NCBI GenBank assembly: GCA_024403455.1
Contig: JAKSRR010000013.1
Coordinates: 1 to 64,000, forward strand
DNA: 64,000 nt
Direction: 5' to 3'
Origin: Lachnospiraceae bacterium
GTDB taxonomy: Bacteria > Bacillota > Clostridia > Lachnospirales > Lachnospiraceae
This document shows, one piece after another, positions 7,417 through 14,649 of this stretch (positions are counted from its first letter, which is position 1; the number at the start of each line of letters is the position of its first letter). The position numbers and the translations under genes are program-made. The notes beneath the pieces were generated by a model that saw only the letters and a list, made by a program, of their open reading frames with translations, searched no databases and was not told the origin of the DNA.

Positions 7417-8715
7417 CTACAATCCAATTCGTATCACAGGACGTACTCCGCCATAATCGTGGACATTGTCACCAAATACATCGACACCACCGTCATCATG
7501 GACACTTGCTGCAAAGTAATTATCAACGCCGGGCGTTCGCAACCACCAGCACCAAACTCCACCTGCTGCTGGATTTTCAGCAACTATGAGGCCACCTGAT
7601 CTTTCATTGCAAAACGCTCCATAGGATGCCCAATCATGCTCGCCGAATTTATCATATCCACTATAATCCTCCATTTTCACCCCAAAATACTGTTCAATTT
7701 CTTCTATCGACAATAAAAAAACCTTATCTTGTGTGGTATTGCCACCCGCCGCACCATGGAAGGTATTATCTCCATTTACACAAGTGGTTGTCTGAACATG
7801 AGCCTTTTCTATCTCTGTAAAGGCAGTGTTATAAAAGTCATTGTTAAGCCATTCTCTTATTTCACTTTTTTCCCAGGTTATAGGTTTCCATTTCTGATCG
7901 TAGGGAATAGTATCTAACACATATTTACTTAGTAGTGTTACGCTTCCTTCATCCTTTACAAGCACAATCCACTCGATGGGTGTTTCTGGTTTACTTTGTT
8001 TTCCTGTTTCTGTTACTACTGTACCGTAATCATTCCACTCATAGCTTCGTTTAGTAATCATATAGGTACCATAGGTTACTACATCACCTTCACTAGCCTG
8101 CATAATCTCTTCTGCGGTCATGCAGATGAAGCCCTTAGTTTCTTCACCTTCTGCTTCATTGGTATCCATAATATTTTCATGGACATTATCCTTTTCAACT
8201 GCAGTCTGATTTTGTTGCTCAGTTTCTTGCTTCATCTCTTGGACAGATACTAAAAGTTCTGCAAGACCTTCATCTCCTGTCTCTGCCTCACCCTGCTCTA
8301 AAGCCGTAATAGCATTCTCATAGTATTCGATAGCTAGATCCATATTTCCTACAATGATTTCCTTTTCAGCCATAGCCACATAAGTATTTGCAAGACCTTC
8401 GTATGCATCAACATTCTTGGAATCTATCTCAATTGCCTTTGTATAGGAAGCAATAGCCATCTCATAGTCCATCTCATCAAGATACTGACGAGCCAGTTCT
8501 AATTCTTTTGCCACTTTTCTTTCTGGCTTTGCACTCGCCACCATGATTGCAATAAAAACCGCAATGCCAATCAACAGTATTGTTCCTAAAATTACGAATG
8601 GCATCTTACTTTTCTTTTTCTTGATAACTGCCTGCTCAATTTCTATTTTCACTTCTTCTGTTGTCTTATCAACCCCCAGTAATTCTGTATCACCGCGTTC
8701 AATTTCTTCACTCAT
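7417..8715 (-). CDS. TPR membrane protein with DUF6273 domain (constant N-terminus type 1)
   Basis: The protein has 432 aa. Its N-terminal 80 or so residues (acidic tail, KKKKSK, transmembrane helix 39-61) are DNA-identical to those of the gene at 1434-2612. Then come TPR units (about 66-155) and a DUF6273 domain (about 200-432) with PIEWIVLVKDEG, SEIREWLNNDFY, DKVFLLS, WWLRTPGVDNYF and the end GVRPVIRIGL. It therefore joins the N-terminal module of one paralogue type to the C-terminal module of the other. The tail between WWLRTP and GVRPV is rich in Asn, Asp, Tyr, His, Ser and Ala and differs from all other copies. A surface ligand-binding role is inferred. The -10 is TGATATAAT about 40 bases upstream of the ATG. 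Confidence 0.8.
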   Translation of the reverse strand: MSEEIERGDTELLGVDKTTEEVKIEIEQAVIKKKKSKMPFVILGTILLIGIAVFIAIMVASAKPERKVAKELELARQYLDEMDYEMAIASYTKAIEIDSKNVDAYEGLANTYVAMAEKEIIVGNMDLAIEYYENAITALEQGEAETGDEGLAELLVSVQEMKQETEQQNQTAVEKDNVHENIMDTNEAEGEETKGFICMTAEEIMQASEGDVVTYGTYMITKRSYEWNDYGTVVTETGKQSKPETPIEWIVLVKDEGSVTLLSKYVLDTIPYDQKWKPITWEKSEIREWLNNDFYNTAFTEIEKAHVQTTTCVNGDNTFHGAAGGNTTQDKVFLLSIEEIEQYFGVKMEDYSGYDKFGEHDWASYGAFCNERSGGLIVAENPAAGGVWCWWLRTPGVDNYFAASVHDDGGVDVFGDNVHDYGGVRPVIRIGL

Positions 8716-8771
8716 TACATTGCCTCCAAAATTTTATTATGCCCGACATATTATATCATGTAGCCGATGTT
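8505..8771 (-). repeat. DNA-identical N-terminal module, type 1 (second copy)
   Basis: This is the partner of 2402-2668. It includes the first ~70 codons of the gene at 7417-8715, its ribosome binding site and its promoter region. The adjoining terminator hairpin (8781-8798) also matches that at 2678-2696 with one base change. Confidence 0.75.
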
Positions 8772-8775
8772 CCAC

Positions 8776-8798
8776 AAAAAGAGGAGCCGAAGCTCCTC
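8776..8798 (-). terminator. Terminator upstream of the 7417-8715 gene
   Basis: GAGGAGC-CGAA-GCTCCTC (8781-8798) is followed on the minus strand by TTTTTG. It insulates the gene at 7417-8715 from transcription arriving from the right and is a near copy of the hairpin at 2677-2696. Confidence 0.65.
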
Positions 8799-9193
8799 CT
8801 TAAATCTTTTGTCATTGTTGTTCTCATCCGATCGCATTATATAACGACTCGATTATAAATATTATTTTATATCACTCGGACTAATATATGTTCTACTCTT
8901 CATATTTACACAACTTGCGTACTTATTCGGCTGGCTTTTTTATTCCTAATTAATGTTATACCTCATAACCAGCAAATACTCGTTCGCAATAAAAAATACA
9001 TAAATGAAAGACTATACTAAAATCATGACACAGGAATAGTGTGATCTTTTTTCAAAATAGTTACCAAAACAAAAAGGAACAGACTAACATATTACAATCA
9101 GGCTGTTCCTCCATCTCCAGGAGAATCTGTTTCCGTTAATAGTTTTATGCAGCTAATTTTATCAGCCTGCCGAACTTGTACCAGAGACTTGTC
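8799..9193. other. Spacer without a recognisable gene
   Basis: The sequence is very AT-rich, with stop codons in all frames and no tRNA. The only clear signal is a terminator at 9075-9108: on the minus strand GGAACAG and CTGTTCC pair around a loop of about 20 bases and are followed by TTTTTG. It lies behind the Rpn remnant at 9194-9427. The equivalent spacer in the first unit (2613-2762) is much shorter, so sequence was lost or gained here. Confidence 0.5.
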
Positions 9194-9427
9194 TTACTGT
9201 TCTTTCGTGTTTAGCAGATCAAGATAAGTCTCCCATTCGTGTTCAGGTACATTGCACATTTTCAGTGCTTCTTTGGCACTGCAGTTTGTTGTCTGCATTA
9301 ATCCAAGTAAAATGGAGTTTATTTTTGCATGCCCCTCCGCAAGTCCTGAAGCATGTCCCTTGGCATATTCATCCTGCATCCTTAACTGGAACTTCATAAA
9401 CTCTGTCTTCCTCCTGAATAGATTCAT
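9194..9427 (-). pseudogene. C-terminal remnant of an Rpn-family nuclease gene
   Basis: The 77-aa frame reads KTEFMKFQLRMQDEYAKGH, then GLAEGHAKINSILLGLM and SAKEALKMCNVPEHEW. This is the Gly/Glu/His-rich linker and C-terminal helix pair that end Rpn/PDDEXK_2 proteins (compare the end of the gene at 2763-3599). The catalytic N-terminal 200 residues are absent. The ATG overlaps the stop of the chimeric gene upstream (ATGA at 9424-9427), so the remnant may still be translated. It occupies the same place, between two membrane-protein genes, as the complete Rpn gene in the first unit. Confidence 0.65.
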
Positions 9428-9900
9428 TGTAGCAAAATTTTGGAGTGGTGCAATCTTAATAATCCGACTCTTATTACAGGACGCACACCTCCGTTATCAG
9501 TACTATCGCTACCATCTACGACGACACCTCCGTTTTCGACAAAAGCCACATAGGCCTTGTGGAAACCCGGTGAGCGCAACCACCAATATTCTCCACCGTA
9601 GACAGGGTTCTCCGTCAATAGAATCCCTTCATTTTTCTCGTTACAAAGTACAACATACGTTTCCCCATCAATATCGCCATTCACATATCTCCCCCATTCG
9701 GATGGACCAACGCCAAAGTATTTTTCCACTTCAGAAAGCGACAACAAATAGACCTTATCCTGGGTATCGCTTCCACCGGAAGGATACCATTCATCTCCCG
9801 GCTGATAATCGCCATTTCCACCAACCGCCCCATAGTAAGGATTATCTTCATTCACTCCCTGTAATTCTGTTTCACTGCATTCAGTTTCTTCACTCATCAT
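9424..9900 (-). pseudogene. Deletion chimera: type 1 N-terminal tip fused to half a DUF6273 domain
   Basis: The 158-aa frame starts MMSEETECSETELQGVN, matching the first 15 residues of the type 1 proteins, and jumps directly to EDNPYYGAVGG, which matches the middle of the DUF6273 domain of the gene at 12770-14251 (VNEDNPYWGAN). The transmembrane helix, TPR and first half of DUF6273 are gone. The join falls at a shared Val-Asn. At the other end the usual final residues GVRPVIR(V)GL run on for eleven more residues because the stop codon is lost. The product would be a soluble half-domain and is probably non-functional, although the frame is open and a GGAGG precedes it. Confidence 0.65.
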
Positions 9901-10032
9901 TTACCTCCAACGGATTAATGAATAAAACACATACCTTACAGTTAATGTCCCCTATCATCATATTAAATGAGGATTTCTTGTTACAAATTGCACATTCATA
10001 TCATTACCAGGGAATTATGTCCAACAATATAA

Positions 10033-11754
10033 CTACCAGTTTGCGCAAGGTATCAGCTCATAATTATTATAGGCTGCTCGTATTTGAGTATTATATTCAC
10101 TTTCAGAGTTGATTTCGATCTCATAATATGAATTATCATTATCATAATATCGTATAGACCGCCCATATTCATCTTGAGTTCCGGGTTCTTCGGAGTCAAA
10201 TCCTGCTGCAACAATCTTACATTTTCCACCTTCAAGTTTATAAATCCACGTCACTGCAAATGGTCCAACATAACCATGACAGACGATATACCCATTTCTT
10301 GGTGCATAATCTGTTCCACCCGGAGTCCCTGTTCCAAAGCCTAATTCTTCTTCTATTACCTGTCCATCACTTATATAACACACCCACTGCTCGTAATAAT
10401 AATCAGCATACACAAAAACTTCTGGAATCTCATCCGCATCCACATAAATGTAATTCCAATTAAGTCCAGCATGCGTCTCTGCTAAATATTGCTCATATAA
10501 TTCTTCCCACCATCCATCATTTTCCTCATCTTGCTCAGGCACAGTAATTACTTCTCCTATAACCTCTGCGGCAAGAACTCTGAATCCACTAAATACGCTT
10601 CTTTCGTCTTTGACTATGCGCACTCTTATTCGATTACCTTCGTAAGTGTAATCATAAATATCTTCCCCTTCCAAATAGTTAAATGCTCTTATCTCTGTGT
10701 CAAATTCCACTACGCACTGTTTCCCGTCCGCTTCAACAATACGCGGATTGCGGAGTTTTGTAGACTTCCCCGCGCTCCATCCTGTATAACAGCTTATCAT
10801 GTATCCATTCTCATCAGAGTGAGCGTTTTTCAAGGCGTTTTCATCTCCACAAAGAGAATAACTCAGTTCGCGAAGTTGCTCCTTTGAAATATAGAACATA
10901 CCATCTACATCAATAGCTACCAAATTTCCAATGTAAGCATCTGATGGATGTTCACTATTCATCAGGTAAAACTCTTCTTCATACACCCCTCCCGCACATA
11001 TTTCATTTAGCCAAGCTACACTTTCCTCCGCAGAGCCCCACTGAAAAACATACGATAAATATCCACCCAAGTATCCCGTTATAGTAGGTTGTTCAAAAAC
11101 CCAATCATACATTTCCAATGTTCCAAGTGCAGCTAACACATCTTCATCCAACCCATCTTCTTCATCTGGTTCAGGCTCATTTCCCAAATTATTATCTGCT
11201 AGTATTTCTTCCTTCTCTTCTTTTTTCTCTTCAATATCCTGGCGGAGAATGCCCAATCTTTCCTCCTTCGTTTCCTTTTCCCCTCGTTCCAGTGTATCAA
11301 GTGCCTTCTGATAATACTCAATTGCCAAATTGTTATACCCTTCTGCATATGCTTTTTCAGCCATAGCGAGATAAGTGTTAGCCAATCCCTCGTACGCGTC
11401 CACGTTCTTTGGATCTATCTCAATCGCTTTCGTATAAGAAGCAATAGCCATCTCATACTGCATTTCATCCAAATATTGATTTGCTAATTTCAGTTCTTTT
11501 CTTGCCTTCACTTCTGGACTAGCATTTGATACAAAAAAGATCACAAAAGTCATAATTCCAATCAAAAGAACTGCGCCTGCCATAATAAATGGAAGTTTAT
11601 CTTTTTTCTTTTTCGCTACGACAGGATTTGTTGTAACTTCATTTCCTGACTGGTGATAATCTATTCTCAATGGCGCAGCAGCAGTCTGTTCACCACAAGC
11701 AATACAAAATTTTGCATCATCGTCATTCTTCGCGCCACATTTTATACAGTACAT
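10033..11754 (-). CDS. Zinc-ribbon/TPR membrane protein with unique long C-terminal region (constant N-terminus type 2)
   Basis: The protein has 573 aa. The zinc ribbon (C3, C6, C17, C20), transmembrane helix (55-76) and first TPR are DNA-identical to the gene at 3957-5300. After the TPR (to about residue 165) and an acidic linker, residues 205-573 are unlike that gene. They form an acidic, Tyr/Trp-rich region ending with a section (YIYVDADEIPEVFVYADYY) that resembles the 'D-x-D-x-I-P-E-L' surface repeats of Clostridia. The function is unknown. It is predicted to be anchored by one helix with everything after residue 77 outside. Its own promoter is an extended -10 (complement of 11819-11824) 65 bases upstream. 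Together with the genes at 1434, 3957 and 7417 it shows that head and tail modules assort independently. Confidence 0.75.
   Translation of the reverse strand: MYCIKCGAKNDDDAKFCIACGEQTAAAPLRIDYHQSGNEVTTNPVVAKKKKDKLPFIMAGAVLLIGIMTFVIFFVSNASPEVKARKELKLANQYLDEMQYEMAIASYTKAIEIDPKNVDAYEGLANTYLAMAEKAYAEGYNNLAIEYYQKALDTLERGEKETKEERLGILRQDIEEKKEEKEEILADNNLGNEPEPDEEDGLDEDVLAALGTLEMYDWVFEQPTITGYLGGYLSYVFQWGSAEESVAWLNEICAGGVYEEEFYLMNSEHPSDAYIGNLVAIDVDGMFYISKEQLRELSYSLCGDENALKNAHSDENGYMISCYTGWSAGKSTKLRNPRIVEADGKQCVVEFDTEIRAFNYLEGEDIYDYTYEGNRIRVRIVKDERSVFSGFRVLAAEVIGEVITVPEQDEENDGWWEELYEQYLAETHAGLNWNYIYVDADEIPEVFVYADYYYEQWVCYISDGQVIEEELGFGTGTPGGTDYAPRNGYIVCHGYVGPFAVTWIYKLEGGKCKIVAAGFDSEEPGTQDEYGRSIRYYDNDNSYYEIEINSESEYNTQIRAAYNNYELIPCANW
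11420..11754 (-). repeat. DNA-identical N-terminal module, type 2 (second copy)
   Basis: This is the partner of 4966-5300: codons 1 to about 112 with one or two base differences, then abrupt divergence. Confidence 0.8.
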
Positions 11755-11818
11755 ACTCTAGTATCTCCAACTCTAAATATGATTGCCTTCTATAAATTAT
11801 TCAACACTCTCGGTACCA

Positions 11819-11850
11819 ATTATACCATGTAGTTATAATCAGCCATGAAA
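11819..11850 (-). promoter_or_regulatory. Extended -10 promoter of the 10033-11754 gene
   Basis: CATGGTATAAT on the minus strand (TATAAT = complement of 11819-11824, preceded by TGG) has the extended -10 form. No good -35 is seen at 17 bp. The terminator hairpin at 11853-11868 is immediately upstream. Confidence 0.5.
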
Positions 11851-11868
11851 AAAGGAGCCTGAGCTCCT
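11851..11868 (-). terminator. Terminator after the DUF4160 remnant
   Basis: AGGAGC-CTGA-GCTCCT is followed on the minus strand by TTTTTTC. It closes the transcript that starts upstream of the gene at 12175. Confidence 0.6.
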
Positions 11869-11933
11869 CTTCTTGTGTAGTACTTATTTTAATCCCGTCA
11901 ATGACTTCTATTTACTAAACCGCTCTATTTGTC

Positions 11934-12151
11934 TTAACAATAATATGTAATATCTTCAAAATAGCTCAGCCACTTTTTACATATTAAGTCTGTATTTGCT
12001 TCAATTATTTTCACTAATTTCCGAAGCGTCGCCTCTGGAATTTTGGAGTTATTGTTTGCCACTAAGACCTTTCCTCGTTTTGTAATCCATAATTATGTCG
12101 CATTCTCAACAGGCTCCCCTTCGCGAACGTGCACATGAACGGGTTCTAAAG
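11934..12151 (-). pseudogene. DUF4160-family gene broken by an in-frame stop
   Basis: The minus strand from 12146 reads EPVHVHVREGEPVENAT, then a TAA stop, then LWITKRGKVLVANN...KIPEATLRKLVKIIEA and ...WLSYFEDITYYC before TAA at 11934-11936. The two parts join without a frame change. They match the DUF4160 pattern: a His-rich HVHV start, then (L/I)P..xLrkl...i......l...W. The stop sits where a Lys codon would fit, consistent with one A-to-T change. The first ~15 residues are also missing. DUF4160 proteins often pair with small partner proteins such as DUF2442 in loci resembling toxin-antitoxin modules. Confidence 0.55.
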
Positions 12152-12174
12152 GTCCCCCCTACATGGCACCTATT

Positions 12175-12444
12175 TTAATAACCTGAGGCATTCGTAAAAC
12201 CTCCCTTTTGGGAAAATTCCATTATAAGATGCGCATTATTCTCAACTATCTTTTCAAAACTTTCCAGTTCCTCAGCCGAAAAGCCATGATTCTCTTCCCA
12301 TATATATCCTGGCAAATAGCAGGTTACATCTTTAAATCCACCTTCCACGGGTTTCTCTATATATACCTTCACAGTACCATCTTCACGCATATTGGAATGT
12401 GCAATGAATGTATTATCATCCAACGTTAAGTACTCATACATCAT
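12175..12444 (-). CDS. Hypothetical protein (89 aa) upstream of the DUF4160 remnant
   Basis: This is a small soluble protein with no membrane segment. It opens MMYEYLTLDDNTFIAHSNM, carries VKVYIEKPVEGGF and ends LIMEFSQKGGFTNASGY. I recognise it only as a conserved-looking hypothetical. I place the start at the ATGATG pair (12444) because AGGAAG lies about 10 bases upstream. An upstream TTG (12465) is possible. It lies 23 bases before the DUF4160 remnant in the same direction and was probably its partner. An extended -10-like TGGTAAAAT lies about 90 bases upstream. Confidence 0.6.
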   Translation of the reverse strand: MMYEYLTLDDNTFIAHSNMREDGTVKVYIEKPVEGGFKDVTCYLPGYIWEENHGFSAEELESFEKIVENNAHLIMEFSQKGGFTNASGY

Positions 12445-12465
12445 ATCTTCTTTCTTCCTATCCAA

Positions 12466-12769
12466 AAAATTTCTGCATTAATCTATTTTCGACCTTAATC
12501 ACCTATGAATATAGTCCCCTTTTCTCATGATTTCATTTTACCATAACGAACATCCTGCAGTTTTATTCCACATATACCCACGGCATTCATAATACATAAA
12601 AACACTTAGTAATTCCTTACATTTTTCATGTATATTAATCGAAGCAAAAATACAGTTAAACCATATATTTATTGTGAATCAATCGATAGTGCATGCGAAC
12701 ATCAATAAGCTATATTAAAAATATATGCTAACTTAAAAGGCGGGCATCAATTCCCACCCTTTGTAGTCT
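12466..12769. other. AT-rich spacer with promoter and terminator only
   Basis: No gene is visible. Near 12537-12547 the minus strand has TATGGTAAAAT, a plausible extended -10 for the gene at 12175. At 12737-12762 an imperfect stem (AAAGGGTGGG/CCCGCCTTTT) ends the transcript of the gene at 12770-14251. Confidence 0.45.
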
Positions 12770-14251
12770 TTATAATCCAATTCTTATTACAGGGCGCACA
12801 CCAATGCAAGACATGGCGCCTGTACCAGACATATCAACAGCATCGTTTGTTGAAACATACGCTACACAATCACTTGCGTAGCCTGGTGAACGTAACCACC
12901 AACCTTCGAATTCGCCTGTTGCACATTCAGACTTTAAAAGACCTCCTAATTTCTCATCGCATAGATTCCAATATTCATCTAGGTCTATTACTTCATAATA
13001 AAAGCTATAAAAGTCCGCCGCAGTTATACCAAAATACTGTTCTAGCTCTTCTAGCGATAGCAAATATACTTTATCTTTGGTGTCATTACCTCCAGCTGGA
13101 TAATCTTCTTCCCCCGGATCAACCCACGTAACCAAACCATTCGCACCCCAATATGGATTGTCTTCATTTACGCAAGTAGTTGTCTGAATATGGGCCTTTT
13201 CAGTTTCTGTAAAGGCTTCGCCATAAAAATCTTGATTAAGCCATAACCTAAGGCAACTGTCTTCCCACGTTATGGCGCCCCTCTCGCTACTATACGGAAG
13301 AATATCCACCTCATATTTACTAAGCAAAGTTACGCTTCCTCCATCATTGGCAATTACAATCCACTCAATAGGGGTCACTGGGTTACTAGTCCTATCCGTT
13401 TCTATATTTCCATCAGAACTCCATTTATATTTCCTAAACGTAATCCCATAGGTACCATATGTTACTACATCCCCCGCATTAGCCTGCATGATCTCTTCTG
13501 CAGTCATACAGGCTAATTCGGTTTCGATATCATTCTCAGTCTCTGTCTCTTCCGCTCCTCCATTAGCCTCATTATCTTTCTCCTCTGGCAAAAATTCTGT
13601 TTCTACCACACCGTTTCCACCTAAAAATACATTTACAATAGCATCCATTTCCTGCTGCGTTAATGTGCCTGTGGTCATAGTATCAATAACTTCTACCACG
13701 TCACCGGCAAGAAGATCTATCTCATCTCCGCTATTAGAAATAACATTTACTTTTCCCTCAACACACTCCACGCGGGTAATGCCTAAGTTAGGATTATAGT
13801 CTACCGTGAATATGGTACCTCTTACACTGATGGTTGCATTCGGTGTCACCACCTGAAAACCATCTTCAGGCTCAAGTGGATTATCAATCTTGATATAGGA
13901 CTTTCCTTCTGTAACATTAATTGTTACAAGACCCTCTTTAGGATTACCAACGGCATCCACGGAAAATTTAGTACTGGATCTAACCGCGATATGCTTATCC
14001 TCATCTACAAGAAGATCTAGTAATGATTCATCTCCAACAGTTACAAAATCATTCGGAATCAGTTTCATATCCTTGGCTATTTCAATAACATTTTGATTTC
14101 GTTCAAGATCTACGGAACCAGATTGGTCATTTACCGTAACACTTCTGAAAGACTCTTTTCTGTTAAGTACTATGATTAACACGACAGCAACAATAGCCAG
14201 AATCGCAGCGCAAGCAATGATTAATACCTTTTTGTTTTTAAGTTTCTTCAT
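12770..14251 (-). CDS. FecR-domain membrane protein with DUF6273 domain
   Basis: The protein has 493 aa. Residues 1-6 are basic and residues 8-30 are a transmembrane helix or uncleaved signal anchor. Residues about 40-200 form a FecR-like domain: the diagnostic VVTPNATISVRGTIFTVDYN at about 133-152, and a C-terminal FecR section ending ISNSGDEIDLLAGDVVEV. After an acidic linker rich in Glu/Thr, residues about 240-493 form a DUF6273 domain (PIEWIVIANDGG, LWLNQDFY, DKVYLLS, WWLRSPGYASDC, GVRPVIRIGL). FecR domains bind partner proteins outside the membrane, and here the DUF6273 head could be the sensor. This is a third N-terminal architecture joined to the same tail family. The promoter has an extended -10 at 14308-14313. 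The gene ends the island just before the tRNA-Leu. Confidence 0.8.
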   Translation of the reverse strand: MKKLKNKKVLIIACAAILAIVAVVLIIVLNRKESFRSVTVNDQSGSVDLERNQNVIEIAKDMKLIPNDFVTVGDESLLDLLVDEDKHIAVRSSTKFSVDAVGNPKEGLVTINVTEGKSYIKIDNPLEPEDGFQVVTPNATISVRGTIFTVDYNPNLGITRVECVEGKVNVISNSGDEIDLLAGDVVEVIDTMTTGTLTQQEMDAIVNVFLGGNGVVETEFLPEEKDNEANGGAEETETENDIETELACMTAEEIMQANAGDVVTYGTYGITFRKYKWSSDGNIETDRTSNPVTPIEWIVIANDGGSVTLLSKYEVDILPYSSERGAITWEDSCLRLWLNQDFYGEAFTETEKAHIQTTTCVNEDNPYWGANGLVTWVDPGEEDYPAGGNDTKDKVYLLSLEELEQYFGITAADFYSFYYEVIDLDEYWNLCDEKLGGLLKSECATGEFEGWWLRSPGYASDCVAYVSTNDAVDMSGTGAMSCIGVRPVIRIGL

Positions 14252-14307
14252 GTATTTATCCCACTTTGATAATTTTTCAATAGATAGTTCTATCCATCTA
14301 ACTGATT

Positions 14308-14316
14308 ATTATACCA
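14308..14316 (-). promoter_or_regulatory. Extended -10 promoter of the FecR/DUF6273 gene
   Basis: CATGGTATAAT on the minus strand (TATAAT = complement of 14308-14313) lies 57 bases before the ATG. A matching -35 is not evident. Confidence 0.45.
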
Positions 14317-14421
14317 TGCGTACAAAAAAGAGCTGAGCTGTGTAAAGAGAGGCTCCCTCTCAAAACACGATTCCGGTCTTTTCGTATGTTATAGATTTTA
14401 ATTCAAAGGGACACTCCACTG

Positions 14422-14439
14422 CCCAAAAGGACCGTCCCC
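14422..14439. repeat. 18-bp dispersed repeat, copy 2
   Basis: Identical to 1401-1418 (cccaaaaggaccgtcccc). It lies between the FecR/DUF6273 gene and the tRNA-Leu terminator. Confidence 0.5.
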
Positions 14440-14442
14440 AAC

Positions 14443-14470
14443 AAAAAAGAGAGGTGATTATCACCTCTCT
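14443..14470 (-). terminator. Terminator of tRNA-Leu
   Basis: AGAGAGGTGA and TCACCTCTCT pair with almost no loop, and TTTTTTG follows on the minus strand, 5 bases past the tRNA end. Confidence 0.8.
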
Positions 14471-14475
14471 AATTA

Positions 14476-14559
14476 TGCGGAAGATGGGACTTGAACCCAC
14501 ACGCAAATACATGCACAAGATCCTTAGTCTTGCCTGTCTGCCAATTCCAGCACTTCCGC
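14476..14559 (-). tRNA. tRNA-Leu (AAG anticodon)
   Basis: The 84-nt sequence folds as a class II tRNA. The acceptor stem GCGGAAG pairs with CTTCCGC, with discriminator A. The D-arm has TGG..TTGGCAGAC, and the anticodon stem CAAGA/TCTTG encloses loop CTAAGGA (anticodon AAG). A variable arm follows, and the T-loop is GGTTCAAGTCC. Leu identity agrees with the long variable arm and A73. The CCA end is not encoded. The promoter is at 14571-14599 and the terminator at 14443-14470. Its last 20 bases are duplicated at 7229-7248. Confidence 0.93.
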
Positions 14560-14570
14560 ACGACTTAAAT

Positions 14571-14599
14571 AGAATACCAAATCTGCATATTCTTGTCAA
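14571..14599 (-). promoter_or_regulatory. Promoter of tRNA-Leu
   Basis: -35 TTGACA (complement of 14594-14599), a 17-bp spacer and -10 TATTCT (complement of 14571-14576), placed 12 bases before the tRNA 5' end. Confidence 0.8.
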
Positions 14600-14615
14600 C
14601 TATTATTTTAAAATA

Positions 14616-14642
14616 TTTTCCCGCTCCGCAAGTGCGGCTTCG
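14616..14642 (-). terminator. Weak terminator after cysK
   Basis: A GC-rich hairpin CCGC-AAGT-GCGG (14626-14637), extended by GCxxCG pairs, lies about 10 bases past the cysK stop. An A/T-rich tract with some T runs follows on the minus strand. Confidence 0.4.
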
Positions 14643-14649
14643 CCGAACA

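Noticed and set aside
9252-10112. Plus-strand 286-codon frame opposite the Rpn remnant and chimera
   Set aside because: Composition is unlike a protein, it has no ribosome binding site, and both strands' motifs favour the minus-strand DUF6273 and Rpn readings.
3957-14251. A complete diversity-generating retroelement
   Set aside because: No reverse transcriptase, accessory protein or template repeat is in the window; tail differences include many synonymous changes.
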